This document shows, piece after piece, positions 11,819 to 23,917 of a DNA stretch of 64,000 bases. Origin of the DNA: Tigriopus japonicus (taxonomy: Eukaryota; Arthropoda; Copepoda; Harpacticoida; Harpacticidae). The translations under genes were made by a program, and so were the position numbers. Each line of letters opens with the position of its first letter. Position 1 is the stretch's first letter. The stretch spans positions 4,422,025 through 4,486,024 of the forward strand of contig CM021312.1 in NCBI GenBank assembly GCA_010645155.1, in the 5' to 3' direction. The notes below the pieces were generated by a model. That model made no database searches. It saw only the letters and a program-made list of their open reading frames with translations, and was not told the origin of the DNA.

Positions 11819-12648
11819 GCATCAAATTGACAATTGCTGTTCCAGGAATAATTTGTCATCTAATTGCCCTTAAATTGCTTCATAACTAATCCAAAAATAT
11901 TCTAGGCACTTGTTGGGGCACACGGGTGGTTTGATTGCGCCAAAGTGTCCACGCATTGCCGTTATTTTTAGGTTCAAAGTATGACTACGGCACAACTTTC
12001 GTGTCAGGGTGTAAAGTCGCTTTGTAAAATGAGAAAACACTTAAACTGACCAAATCCTTACAAGCCACCAAATATTGCCGAACAAGCTTTTTTCCTTGTT
12101 TCATCCACCAGCGATAAGATTTTTAAAGAGATCACTCAAACCTCTTGTACTTGCCTCATTGAATTTCGTCTTCTCTTTTGTGTAATTGTTATTATGTAAA
12201 TAATGTGGATAATTAAGCAAGTTTCTATCAAACTAACGGTTGTTATAAAGTCATAATTCCTTTGCAGAAGTTCATCTTTAGACTTCCCGACATGTCTCCA
12301 TCTGAATTATGTTATTCAGAGCAAGATTGGAATTGATTAGTAATACCGTGACTAAGAATATTTTTCTGAGTCAAATGATGTTTTGTCACAACACATTTTG
12401 TTTAGTTCTGAAAGTCCAATACACGAGAGGGGCAAAGTGTTTTAGATTTGGCTCCTGAGACATCAAGTTCACATCAAACATCATCACAATCAAAAGGGGA
12501 AAAGGAGACTGGTCACTTACTGCGTATGTTTTTGTAATCAAAGAACTACTTTACTCAGTTAGAATTGCCTGAAAAAAAATACTAAACCTAATCCCAGAGA
12601 ATAATTGCCTTCTCATTTGTTTCTCAAAGTGCAGTGCCATTCGCTCGT

Positions 12649-12897
12649 ATAGAGGATTTTAATCGAAGCTTACAGGTTCACCGATTGGTGGCACTAAAAG
12701 TAAAGGGAAGCACTCCATTACAGAATGACTTTTGTCAATCCCTACTAGAGGGCGCCTTTGGGCCCCTTCAAAATTGGGGTATCTTTATTTAATTTATCTA
12801 TGGTAGAAATTCTCGAGATCTTAGAAAGTAGTATTTGTCTCCATCTATCTTTATGCCATCTATTGGATAAATTGTCAGTTTCGATTGAAGTGCTCTA
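12649..12897. repeat. Probable MITE with GCCATCTATTGG-type ends
   Basis: The left arm (GAGGATTTTAATCGAAGC ... GGTGGCA, about 12649-12694) is partly complementary to the right arm (GCCATCTATTGG ... TCGATTGAAGTGCTC, about 12852-12897). The same CCATCTATTGG and GGATTTTAA words occur at the ends of the 159-bp element at 48396. Mismatches are many, so boundaries are approximate. Confidence 0.4.
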
Positions 12898-13045
12898 CCA
12901 ATTTGAAATCAAATCTTAGTCCCTAAGAAGCTCCTGATGGCAGGAAATAAGCAGGAAACCTCTTCTTTTATCCAGAAAAGTTCGCTTTTTTTTGTATGTA
13001 ATTTCTTTGTCATTGGAAGGCAATCAAAAGTGCTTTATGTTTTAG

Positions 13046-16000
13046 ATGCGGACTGGAGCTTGGCAACGAAAGATGTGGCAAATTTTGAGGATAGTGACAA
13101 TCGTAATTGGAACAACCGCATTCAATGCCATATTTCTGACAAGGTTGTTTCCACAGGATTCCTCTCTTTCCACAAACATTGCGTTTTATACTGATAATAA
13201 AAACTCATTAAACAAATCCCAAGAAATTGCTAACAACTCAGGTGAGTCACATTCCTTGTCTTTCTGGTTATCTTTTGCGTCTGGTTTCAGGGTTGGAAAA
13301 TACATTCCCATGATCCCGTTTTTATATTCCAGTGAACACAATATGCTGATGTTGATAATATTTTTATTTACACTTAATGAAATACAAATGCCAATTTTTT
13401 TAAAGTCTTCTCATCTGTTTCAGTCACAAATCAAAGCATCTCGGAAATTCCATACTCCTCCCCAAACATTTGCCCTTCATGGTCACCTTTGCTCATGGGA
13501 CATCTGAACATCAGCCAAGAGGTTCATAGCATGGACTTTATCGAGTCTTTAGTTGGGGTGACAACTTATATTGGGTTTTTGCAGGGATTCCTTCAAATCA
13601 TTTTTGTTATTTTTTCTTTGGGCAGGAGGGTGTGTCTCTTGGAGGCCAATACTCACCTCCAAATTGTGTGGCTCGTCACAAAGTGGCGATCGTGATTCCC
13701 TATCGCAATCGACCATCTCATTTGCCCATTTTTTTACACCATATGCACCCAATATTGAAACGCCAGCAACTGGATTACCGCATATTTGTGGTGAATCAAG
13801 TGAGTATTTTTTAGCTTTGTTTTTGATGCAAGGTGAAAATTCTCAAACTCTCTGCAAATCTAGTGACGTTAGGGCTGACCTTTTCATGCAAATAAGAAAT
13901 CCAAAGTGCAAATGAAATCTTGGGAGGGTCCTCATTCTTACTTATTGGCAGATTTTGATGAAACCGAAACAGACCCCGCTTACTTTGTTCCAAAAGGGAG
14001 AGTCAAGGGAGTTCCTTAATTTCTACTAACATAAATTTGTCGAGCTCTTGTTCATGTCCTGTTTGGCTTTTATGAACAAACATTCAAATTCAATCAGAGA
14101 AAAATAAAAGTGTAGAAAATGCTAGCATTAAAAAAAGTTATTTTGTGTGCAAAGTGCAACCATGCTGATCACACCAAAGATGGTTGGTTTATTATTTGAA
14201 GTACATGTTTTTGTTCCCTATTGTATGGTCCACTCTTTTTTAAATGATGAGGAAAGGGAGGAGACGTGGTGTCGTGGTTAGGGCAGTTTCCTATAGTGAG
14301 AGAGGTCCCAGGTTCGATTCTCCTCCCCGACCTTTTTCAAGGACACTTTTAGACGTTAATCCACACCCACAGACGGAGTACCATTCTGATACTGGACTTG
14401 AAATTGCCTATCGGAACAACTTGGACGATGTGATAGCTGGCTTTGCTGGCCGGGCGAGGTTAACCCTCCGACCCTAGCACCAAAAATCCAAAAAAAAACA
14501 CCTCACTATATCGGTGGAGCAATCTCAGCCACAAGTGTTGTTGACAAAACAAAAGGGTGGTGATGGTGGTAGTAAAGACTATTTTTCAGTCAGAGAGTGT
14601 TACTCATTTAACAATTGTTATCTTAAGTACGCAAAAGTATATTGTTTCACCCAACGCATTAGCTTCTAGTAAAGTAACTTATCGTACCTGTCATTAGATA
14701 TTTTTATGCCTTTAGTTCTTGATAAGGTTCAACAAACTAGAGATACTACAACAAACAACTTCAATGAACATTTGGTTATTTTCTCATTTTGGCTACCCTC
14801 CTGTTCTTCTGCACTTTGGCCTAGGTGACTCGCACAGATAGGAGGATTGCGTAAAGGGCTAGATTCCACTAAATTTGGGATTGTTCTCAACATATAATTA
14901 TAATAATAGCTATTCTCCATCACACCCTAATTTCTATCCCGCAATGTACATTCTGTCTTCTTTCCCTTTCAATACCTATCTGACATCTTCACCATACTTC
15001 AGTCAATATACACGACTTCCCCGAATCCATACTCTCAGACTCACGCTTTCTTTCCTCCACCCCTATCTTAGTTGGATTCAAATGATTTTAACCATGCCAT
15101 GCTCTGCAATGTGGGCCTCGTTGAAGCTATGAAAGACGCCAATTGGGATTGCTTCGTGTTTCATGATCTAGATTTATTACCAGAAGATGATAGAAATCTC
15201 TATACCTGTCCCGAAAATCCTCGGCACATGGCTGTTGGTGAGTTCGTACTTTTTGATATTTGAATTTCAAAAAATCTGTAACATTTACTTTTTGCTTCTC
15301 AGCTGTTAACACTTTTAATTACAAACTGGCTTATCCTAAAATGTTTGGTGGAGTGGTGGCCTTGAGAAAAGCCCATCTTCTCATGGTCAATGGGTTTACC
15401 AATCAATTTTGGGGCTGGGGAGGTAAGGCTAAATATATTTAAGACTTTTTTTAAGAAAATTTAACTTGATTTTTTTTAAATAGATAAGTGAAACTTTTTA
15501 CATAGGACTTTTAAAAAACTTTTCTTGGGTTGGTCAATAATTTTTTTGTTTGGGGGTTCACCAACTGGTGTTGGTTGCATTTTGTGGAAATTTTAATAGC
15601 AAAATATATAGCTTTTAAATTTCAATCTTACCAAAACAGCAAACAAAATTTTCGAGGTGAAAGAATGGGTCCAAAGATTTTTGATGTAAAAATCGAGAAC
15701 AAAAATATTGGCCTTTAAGAAATCGCAGAACAAATAAATTTGGCCTTTTATGTGACAAAGAGTGAAAATTCTCTGCTTTGGCCTTTTTCAACTAAAAAAA
15801 CTTTTTGGCCATATTTTCAACATGAAAACTTCCTTTTGACTTTTTTCTTAATTTTCTTTTCCGTCCTCTCGGATTGACTTCAATGAGGTACAACATCTGT
15901 GATGTTGAGACCAAAATTTTAAAGTACTGATAGACCGAAACTGCTGTTGGTATTTTTGTTTTGTTTTTGCTTAAATGAACTGGAAACAGTCATACACTTC

Positions 16001-19000
16001 AAAAACCGAAATTATGAGAAAACTCGAAAATTTTGTGTTAAAAAATCCCGAACAAAGGTTCACTTCCGAATTTCAAAGAATGCTCAGGTAATCCAAGGGA
16101 AATTGGAAATTTAGAGTGAATTATGCGTGTTCGTGTGTTGTATGTGTATGTGATTTTGAAGATTGGTTCTTACGGTTTTGTTTTCGGCAGTGAGGTCCAA
16201 CATTAATGTTAAGATTACTAGATTGCTCTTTCATGCCCAATGTTTTAGTAATCTAGCCTCGAGATTTAACCTATTTCCAAAAGTGTAACCGCCCCTTGAA
16301 GCAGTTAGCAAAGGGATCTTTAGGGTTGCTTTTGCTCATACGAGTTTTCTAGAGGCTCCCCGGCTTCTGGCTGCTGTTATTTTCCAATTCTTTTTCCTTA
16401 AGGGGAAGAGCCAAATGTTGCAAAATACCATATCCAAATTACATGGTGATCAGTCCACAATTTGGAACCTTTTGTGGATCACAAAGGCCTTGGTCTTCAA
16501 GTTTTTTAGCGTGAAAAAGCGGCACTCTTTTTCCAACGATCCTGTGAAGCACAAAGAAGGCTTCAGAATCTTTTAAACTATGCCACAGGAAAGGGCACTT
16601 CTTGACGGAATTGTCAAAATGGTCACATGCCATTTTGACACAACATGGTCCCTCACAAGCTCATCATACGTAGTCAACCCATGACTAACATTTTTTCAAG
16701 TTTGACTTCATTGACTGTTTGTTCCTGAACAATCTCATGGGAAGGAAGCGTCGTCACAGTCAAGTTGTTTGGCTTTTTCGAAACTTCAAATGTTTCCCGT
16801 TGTTGTCGCCACCATCAACCAGGAAGTTTAAGTTAAAACAAAAGTCAAATTTGCAATCAATTTACGCATATCATGCCAGTAAAGATGGATCCAGTCATTG
16901 GATAACAAAATAAGACGGATTCAATCCCTTCCATGGATATTTTTCGGTCAAAGGCTCCTTTTTGCTGTATTTTTTTTTTCTTGCACTTCCTGGTTTGTTT
17001 GGCTTTTTAAAGCTTCATGATAAAGCTACTGTCGCTAATGTTCTGAAGACGCTTCTTTCGCATGAGCTGATGTATTGGCTCCCATATCTTTGTTAAATTT
17101 TTGTCAAATATGGCAAACTTGACTAAAATGGAGAGCCTTGACTCCGTAGATACCGTTCAATCCACTTTTTTGACGTCTTCAAATAGGGTCAAAAACAGGG
17201 TTGTGAAAAATGTTTATGAAGAAAATTAAGTAGCCAAAGCTCTGAAATTTTACGTGATGTTTATTTCTTTAAAATTGGTCGAGTACATAAAAAATTACAG
17301 GGTTGTTTGCATTCGTTTTAGTACACCCATCGTATTGTTTGGGACTGGAGGAAATGCGTTTGCTGAACGAAGATTTCAATAGAATAGATTGCGTGGTCAG
17401 AATCAAGAACAATCCTAAGTAATTGGAAGAAATCTTCCCTGTTTGTTGGTGCGGGAAATATTGATCAAAAGTTTTCATTTGATTCAACAAACAAACTATA
17501 ACTGTGCAAAATTCAAAAATGTTGGGCGAATTCAAATACTGATTTGTAGAACTAAGAGTAAAGAAATTTTGTTATGCTGACAGTTTCTAGTGATAAATTT
17601 GTAAATTGTAAATTGTGTTACTGCTAGGTTGGTTAACTAAGAAACAAACAGGATTTCTTAATTTCGTGAAACCATTTTCAAAGTGAGGTGTTCTCCTTTG
17701 AGGGTTCTCGTAATTGTATTTTAGCATTAGGTTTAGCCTAATGCCAGAGATCTCTGGTTTCTAGTAAAAAGGCAATAATATGTTTTTGTTTGCATGGATT
17801 TTAGGCGAAGATGACGAAATGTCCGATCGGATTGCCAACAAAAAACTACGTTTGGCACGGTACAATGAAACAATTGCCAGGTAAAGCAAAACAACAGTCA
17901 TCACGCATCAATTTATTACCGTAGTTCAGTTTTTCTTCCATGAATTTTATTTAAGGCTATTGCACAAATTTGAAAAGGCTCGGACAAAGTTGCTATTTTT
18001 TGTCCCAAAGTTGCAGATTTTTAAAACAAAAGTCGCAGATTTTTAGGAAGAAAGGTGCCATTATTTGGGCCAAAATTTGCAATCAATTTGACGAAAGATG
18101 CAAAAAAAATTCAATGTTCTTATGGAATTATATTTTGTGCAAAAAATCATATTTCCTCTTTTCAAAGGATTTTGTAGGCAATAACTTTTTATGAGGCAAT
18201 CTTAAATTTTTGAAAATGGCCTCTGAATTCCCCTGCTCTTGCAATGAGAAAGGGCTCTCTCTAATACTGCACGGCTTATCAAAAGTAACTTTTCACATAT
18301 CTGGGGCAAGGATGAATGTCCTTATTCATCTCCAAACCTCAATCGTATGAACTTTGATATTAAAAAATGCAACCCCTTTTTTTAACGCAGTATTATTGAT
18401 ATATGATCCAAAAGTTAGGTCTTAATTTCAAAGGCACACCCTGCACAATCTCATAATCTCATCAACTAAAGATGCAATTTTCTCTTAAAATTGATACAAA
18501 GGAGACCTTTGATGCCACGGACGCGTCAAAGGTCCGGATTGATAAGCACGAAAACACAGTAAATAATACCAATTTTTATTACTTATGTGCCGGAGCCGGG
18601 CCCGGAAATATTTTTTTAAATAAAATATCTTTAAAATATTTCTCCATTTTTCTCCAAATTTTTAAATATTTTGACTGTTTCAAGGAAAAAAATAATATTT
18701 TCTCGAATATTCTAGTCAAAATTGAGGAAAATATATGAATAACCAATGCTCAATAGAGCTTACCCAAAATACAAAAATCTGTTCAAGATGGCATTTGTTC
18801 TAAGATTAGATATTCACAACTAAAACTATTGTCATATGCGAAAAATACTACGCCATGTATTGAGGCAAATTGAAAATTATATTTTTAAATCAATTACATG
18901 TTAAATTTGCCTCCAAAACGGCCAAATACATCAAATCAAATTCGCCAAAAACAAGTTGGGAAAATCGATGCACACAGACAAAAATACCAAATAATGGCGT

Positions 19001-19936
19001 TGTCAAAAAAATATTACTTAAATATCCAGCTTTTTCCAAATATTTTGGGCTTTTGAAGAAAATATATGTTGGATATTTTGTCACTTTTTTGCAAATATTT
19101 TTCCGGGCCCTACTTATTAGGCTTCGAAAGAATCTAGGCAACTTTACACACCGGGTCACTAATTGGTTTTTGGCGGGAAGTTTCTTTTGCATGGGGGCGC
19201 AACAAAACGGCGTCGTTTCTTACAAATTACAAAATGAATTTTAACAACTCCATCTATATTTCAAAGCCCCCTCCTTATAATGGAATGTTTTATGTTTTCC
19301 TTAGTCTTGAAACAAAAAAGGAGGTTTTCCTTTGACAGAGAGCATGAATGCCAATCAAAACTCTTGAATTCAATGAAATATCTTGGATTTAATGTCCAGG
19401 AAGTCCAGGAGAGGCAAAAATTCTTACTTTTCATTGTCGTCGACTTCCTGGCCAATCAATCTCGGAAACTTGAATAACTGCAAAACGATTGATGAGTATT
19501 CTGCTCTCATCAAAAGGCCACTTTCCTTTTTTGCTTGAAGATCGAGAAAAACTGAAAAGAAACAAGAGTCTCTTTTGCTCCAATTTCAAGCCAGAATTGC
19601 CCCTTTTTGTCTCTTTTTCTTTACTCTAAAGCTAGAATTACACCTATGGTACGTACCCATTTTTTATCTTGATAGATACACGATGACTCTTCATCCAAAG
19701 GAGAAACCCAATGAAAAACGATACGAAAATCTAAAAAAAGCCAAAAGACATTTTGACACAGATGGATTGAACAACCTCAAGTTAGTAATACTAGCATAAA
19801 AAGCTTTCTTAACTCTCAACAATTACTGTTTGGCTGCTTATGTTTCAGATACAAACTATTTTCTATAGAGGCATATCCACTCTACACGAATATAAGCGTT
19901 TTCTTGGAACCTGTCCAACCATTATCCAGGCCCTAA
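13046..19936 (+). CDS. Beta-1,4-galactosyltransferase / GalNAc-transferase family (GT7), 8 exons
   Basis: Exons: 13046-13241, 13424-13557, 13626-13799, 15072-15237, 15303-15422, 17805-17880, 19676-19780 and 19849-19936. All have GT-AG borders and compatible phases, giving 352 codons. GT7 enzymes are Golgi type II proteins that transfer Gal or GalNAc from the UDP-sugar to terminal GlcNAc. Seen here: a signal anchor at about residues 11-31; VAIVIPYRNR with HL and HP-x-L-x-RQ; FVVNQ; FNHAML; the metal-binding DLD (200-202); MFGGV (237-241); WGWGGEDDE (260-268); and M-x-x-H (292-295), the conserved metal-ligand pair. The end EAYPLYTNISVFL is also canonical. The residue before FGG is Met (237), where vertebrate beta4Gal-T1 has Tyr, so GalNAc donor use is possible. 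The start at 13046 follows directly after a splice-like TTTTAG, so an upstream non-coding exon is likely. The 1.27-kb intron 3 carries a SINE and intron 5 is 2.4 kb. Confidence 0.93.
14258..14499 (+). mobile_element. tRNA-derived SINE, copy 1 (inside GalT intron)
   Basis: The 5' part is tRNA-like, with an A-box-like GTGGTGTCGTGGTTAGGGC (about 14266-14284) and a B box GGTTCGATTC (14311-14320). A non-tRNA body follows (ACTTGAAATTGCCTATCGG, GCTGGCCGGGCGAGG) and then an A-rich end after CCGACCC. It shares head, body and tail with the copy at 20194-20432. These are the marks of a Pol III-transcribed SINE mobilised by a LINE partner. Target duplications are not obvious. Confidence 0.85.
16440..16900 (-). 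pseudogene. Decayed repeat with coding traces (unknown element)
   Basis: On the minus strand, within the GalT intron 5, there is LNFLVDGGDNNGKHLKF (about 16830-16780) and farther on an open stretch starting MACDHFDNSVKKCPF (from 16633). A related sequence at 63190-63310 reads LNFLIDGGDNKGKH on its minus strand. The differences fall mostly in third codon positions, which suggests a once-coding repeated element. I could not name the family. Stops and shifts show it is not functional. Confidence 0.4.
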
Positions 19937-20193
19937 CCAGACTCGTGATTCTACTCAAATGTCGTTACAACTCATGCCAAAAGTCTTTTTTATAGCTTCA
20001 AATTGCCCAATGTGAATTAATAGCGGTTGTCTCTAAACTGATTCGTATGTTTGGGATTATTCTAAAACACATAATGCGTTATTCCATTTTACTCTGTTTC
20101 TAGCACAAAGAGTGAACCTGATGCTTGGAGAGCACACACGTTACAAAGTTTGTTAAAGTTTTTGCTGCGCTCCTTTTTTATTTTCTTTGGTCA
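19937..20193. other. GalT 3' flank
   Basis: This is the presumed 3'UTR and flank. I see no AATAAA directly after the stop, so the polyadenylation site is not located. The SINE copy 2 begins at about 20194. Confidence 0.4.
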
Positions 20194-20432
20194 CATTTTT
20201 TGGGATTGCGGGGTCGGAGGTTTGAGACTCGCCCGGCCAGTGAAGCCAGCCACCACATCATCCAAATATTTCCGTATTCCCGATAAGCAATTTCAAGTCT
20301 GGCATCAGAATAGTTCTGTCTATGGGTGTGGAACACCGTTTTAACGTTTCCTTAAGAAAGGTCGAGGAGGAGAATCGAACCTGAGACCTCTCTCACTATT
20401 GGAAACTGCGCTAACATCGACACCACGTTTTC
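20194..20432 (-). mobile_element. tRNA-derived SINE, copy 2 (minus strand)
   Basis: Read on the minus strand from 20432, it shows GTGGTGTCGATGTTAGCGC, then the B box GGTTCGATTC (20381-20372), then ACTTGAAATTGCTTATCGGG and ACTGGCCGGGCGAG, and ends CCTCCGACCCCGCAATCCC followed by A residues. It is full length relative to copy 1 and differs by scattered substitutions and small indels. The two copies lie about 5.7 kb apart in opposite orientations. Confidence 0.85.
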
Positions 20433-23005
20433 TTTTTAAATTGCAATTGCAACTGACTAAATTGATTCTTTTAATCGTTTTATGCAACACGTGGAGGAAT
20501 AGTTTTGAGGACGTTACGCCCTTTTTTTTTTGGAGGACACTCAAAGCCCAAGTAACATCTAAAAAGAATGTTGAGTAATTATTTGTTAAGGCCAAAGATT
20601 TCAACGAAACATCTCAAATTGTTTATTCCAATAGACTGTGTGAATTGTCACTTCTTTCTTAGATTCAAGCTCTTCTTAGCTTCTTGAACTAGGCTCGTTC
20701 TGACCCAGATGTATTCATTTTGGGTGAAAGCCATCTGTGTTATGTTTTTGCAAAATAATGAGAGGAGATGTTTAGATAAGTAGGTGTAATTCTATTGTAG
20801 GGATTGCAAAGGTCCCAGAGTGGAGGTACCGGAGCAGGCCGGTTGTGAATTTTCATTGTAGGCAGCAAGGGCCGTTCATCATCAGCGACAAGTTGAAATT
20901 TGCCCAAACAAACGTATTCGTAGAAGGCAAATTTTTGAACAACAAAGTTTTTTGGTCAAGTGGCCTCCTGTCTAAGCTTTGCTTCTCCCAAATTATGGTA
21001 TGATTTTCAATTCACAGCCATTAGTTTACGTAATTATAGGATTTGACATTGAAAATATGTCTTGAGCATCTCAATTTATACTATGATCTTCCACTTGTTT
21101 AGGCAAGTATTTCACGACATTCTTTGGAAATACTTGCCTTTTCACGCAACTTCTGTCCAGTTTCATCAATAAACAAGGCAAACAAAATGACGACAATGGC
21201 CTCTCTATAGACCTCTATGGTATGGATAAATATGGATGATGTGACAAGATTTATTGGAACACAAAAAATCAACATGGCTGGCATTGGTGTACTATGAAAA
21301 ACGAAGAACCAGCATGAGTGTGAGGAAGAGTGAACGGAAACGGTGGGAAAGAGACATCTAAAATGATTCCCTTACAATCTGGTTGACAAAAATGCCAGTT
21401 TTCTTTACTTTGCTGAATGCGCTGAAAAGGAGACGTGAACATGGGCCACCTTATAGGATTCCATCTGTTAACTTTATAAAAGTTGATATTCAAAAAATGA
21501 TTTACCCATTAGAGCTCAAATGAGTTCGACACTTTTGCAAAATGCTTCTAAGGCAAGGGAAGAATATCTTCTAAATGATAAACCTGATCAACTTATGCGT
21601 TGTCCAGATTTATCAATTATAATTTGTTAGCAAATTTACAATTCCTGAAACATTTTAGTACTATCTCTATCACTTCTGTTATTGCAAAAAAATTGTTTGG
21701 AAGTGATTTATTGGTCTAAAAGTTCAAGCATTCCCAGAGGTGCCTAGTGAGTATACAATTAAAGGTTGTGCAAAAATTAATATTGTATTTTTTTGAAAAA
21801 AATGATTTCTTCCGTGGCAGAACATGCTTTTTTCTTCCTCATAAAATCGTCAAATGTTAAGTCCAAGTATCCATGCTCTTTGTTTCTTCTCCAGTCTTTT
21901 TACCATGATAGATGAAGGTCAATTGTTAAGGATGTTTGGAAGTATATTAGAAGAATATCTAGAAGCATATGAAGGTCAGCTGTTGAGGTAGTTTGGAAGT
22001 ATGAAGATTATTAGAGAAAACAAGTATTTTTGTTCTCTAGATAGCACCTCTATTGTTTTGAAAGGAACGTCTACGCAGTGCTAGTAACGTCATCTATTGA
22101 TTTTACATGAAACTTTCACCCAAAATAAATATCTCTGAATTGCTCAAATTTACCAAAATATTTTAAAAGACATGGAGGATTGTTATTTCCGTGTTTAATC
22201 ACAAAGGATTGTAAATTACCTAGTGCCCACATTGAAAAAGATGAGAATATGCCATGCTTCCAACGATTGTATTCGTGAATACTCTTCATATCCAAAAATA
22301 TCACTTTTCTCCACAATTGAAATCAATAGTAACTCATACAACCAAATTGATGTTCTGTCTTACTTTCTTAATTCAGCTACCCTTGTAGTTTTCGTTCCAC
22401 ATGCAACGTAGAGACGCTCTAGTACACTGAAGTGCCCTTGATGCCAGCCCTGCACAAACGATTATGTGCAGTGAAACTGAAAATTTAATGAGAATTTTCC
22501 TCTTAAACAAGTCTGCCAACATGAAGAGTATTTCTTTTATTCATATACTTAATAAATAATTTTGAGCTTTTTTTTGCTCAGAAACCCTACGAAAAACTAT
22601 CAATTTGTTTTCAAGTAGCTTTGCAAAGAAAGAAAATTTGGCTTTCAATGGCAAAATATTGAGGCCTGTCCAGAGGAAGCCGAACATCTTGAACAGCAAT
22701 TCCGCCTACGTACCAATGAAATGACATTCAATGACATCTAGCGGCAGAAACTAGTCTTTCACATTTTGATGCAATCTTTGGCCTTAATTTAGGATCAAAC
22801 AGTATGACTTGGCGATATTCTTTCTTATAGACATTGTTCCTAAGGTCGAGTAGGATGAAAATATGATGAAAAATGGCATTTTAGTCTCAACCACTAAGGT
22901 TCACATCAAGTTAAAAAATATCTACGCTCTATTCTCCCATGACTTTGCCCCTGTTTAGGCGCCATCTAATGGTAAATTTTGAAGCTTGCGCTAAAATCCA
23001 CAATA
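20433..23005. other. Intergenic DNA with a GAGGTAGTTTGG repeat
   Basis: No gene was recognised. Two diverged direct copies of a 35-base unit lie at 21911-21945 and 21968-22002 (GAAGGTCARYTGTTRAGG ... TTTGGAAGTAT). Inverse copies of the TTGAGGTAGTTTG core occur at 23236-23265 and 31778-31800. This is a dispersed repeat. Confidence 0.5.
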
Positions 23006-23230
23006 GTAGAAGCATAGCTAGAAACATAGAAGCATGTGAGGTGGAGTGAAATAACCATTCTCCTTTAAGTTTCGTTAGTTTAGCTTCGTTTTTCAATTCA
23101 AAAGTTCTTCCACCTTATGAAAGAAAACTTCAAGGTACTAACGAATTACCAGCTATCGAAACTGAACTTAAAAACGAGCATGGTTATTCAGTCTCATGTG
23201 CTTCTTCTATGTTTCTAGCTATGCTTCTAC
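23006..23230. mobile_element. 225-bp MITE with TA flanks
   Basis: The left end GTAGAAGCATAGCTAGAAAC is matched by the complement of the right end with a perfect opening; homology fades over about 70 bases (both contain AATAACCAT). TA lies directly outside each end (23004-23005 and 23231-23232), the target duplication of Tc1/mariner-like elements. No protein is encoded. Homology to a nearby dispersed repeat continues just beyond the right end, so the element may be part of a larger one. Confidence 0.6.
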
Positions 23231-23232
23231 TA

Positions 23233-23917
23233 TACACTTCCAAACTACCTCAAAAACCGACCTTGAGTCATAAACTTGGCAAAGAAAAAAACAAGAGGCT
23301 TTTGTAGAGTGTGCTTTTTATTTGATTGGCGATGACAGAAATTGATAATGACAATGCAATGACGATTATGTTGAACACATACAGATATGAAAACACGCTT
23401 CAATGTATTAGTATTCCGAATGGTTATTATTCTGCTTTTAGCCTGAACAGCGACAGGCACTTTTGCATAATCACAGAACAACAATTCTTGGGAATAGTAA
23501 CACTAAATCATATCATAAGAACAGCCTTAAACATGTACATACTTGGTAAGGCACAAATTGTCCAAGTATTGCTCGGTTTTTCTATTTTTTTGTTTTTTTT
23601 TCTCCGAACAATACTTGAACAAGTTGGCCATTTTGATGATGGTAAAATGACAAAAATGTGAATGTGATAAGAGTGAAAGTACGATAGGGGTGTGCAAAGA
23701 ATAATTCCTTTGCAAAATGGTAACCATTGGAGAGCAAACAATGGTGTAAGTGGAATGATGATTGGGGACTATGCTTAATGACTATTGCGGGGGAAAAATC
23801 TATGTACAAAGATTACTTCCTGACAATGCGAGACGTTGCGTACATAATTAAGATAAGAGACTATACAAAAATCACGGTTCGAAAGTGCACACTCTACTTT
23901 AAGACTGCGGTGGAAAT
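23233..23917 (-). other. Probable 3'UTR of BTB/zinc-finger gene A
   Basis: This region is downstream of the gene A stop. An AATAAA on the minus strand occurs right at the stop (23922-23917, overlapping TGAATAAA). Another lies at 23323-23318, which would give a 3'UTR of about 0.6 kb. Open frames in this region look like chance. Confidence 0.4.

Noticed and set aside
13489..13915. Long plus-strand frames across GalT exons 2-3
   Set aside because: They run through introns or lie out of frame with the GT7 motifs; the spliced model explains the region.
14258..14335. A true tRNA gene
   Set aside because: The A-box and B-box-like parts are present, but the acceptor stem does not pair and the sequence continues into a body shared with a second copy, so it is a SINE head.
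21980..22002. let-7-like seed TGAGGTAGT
   Set aside because: The bases after the seed do not follow let-7, no hairpin partner arm is present, and the same core recurs as a dispersed repeat at 23.24 and 31.78 kb.
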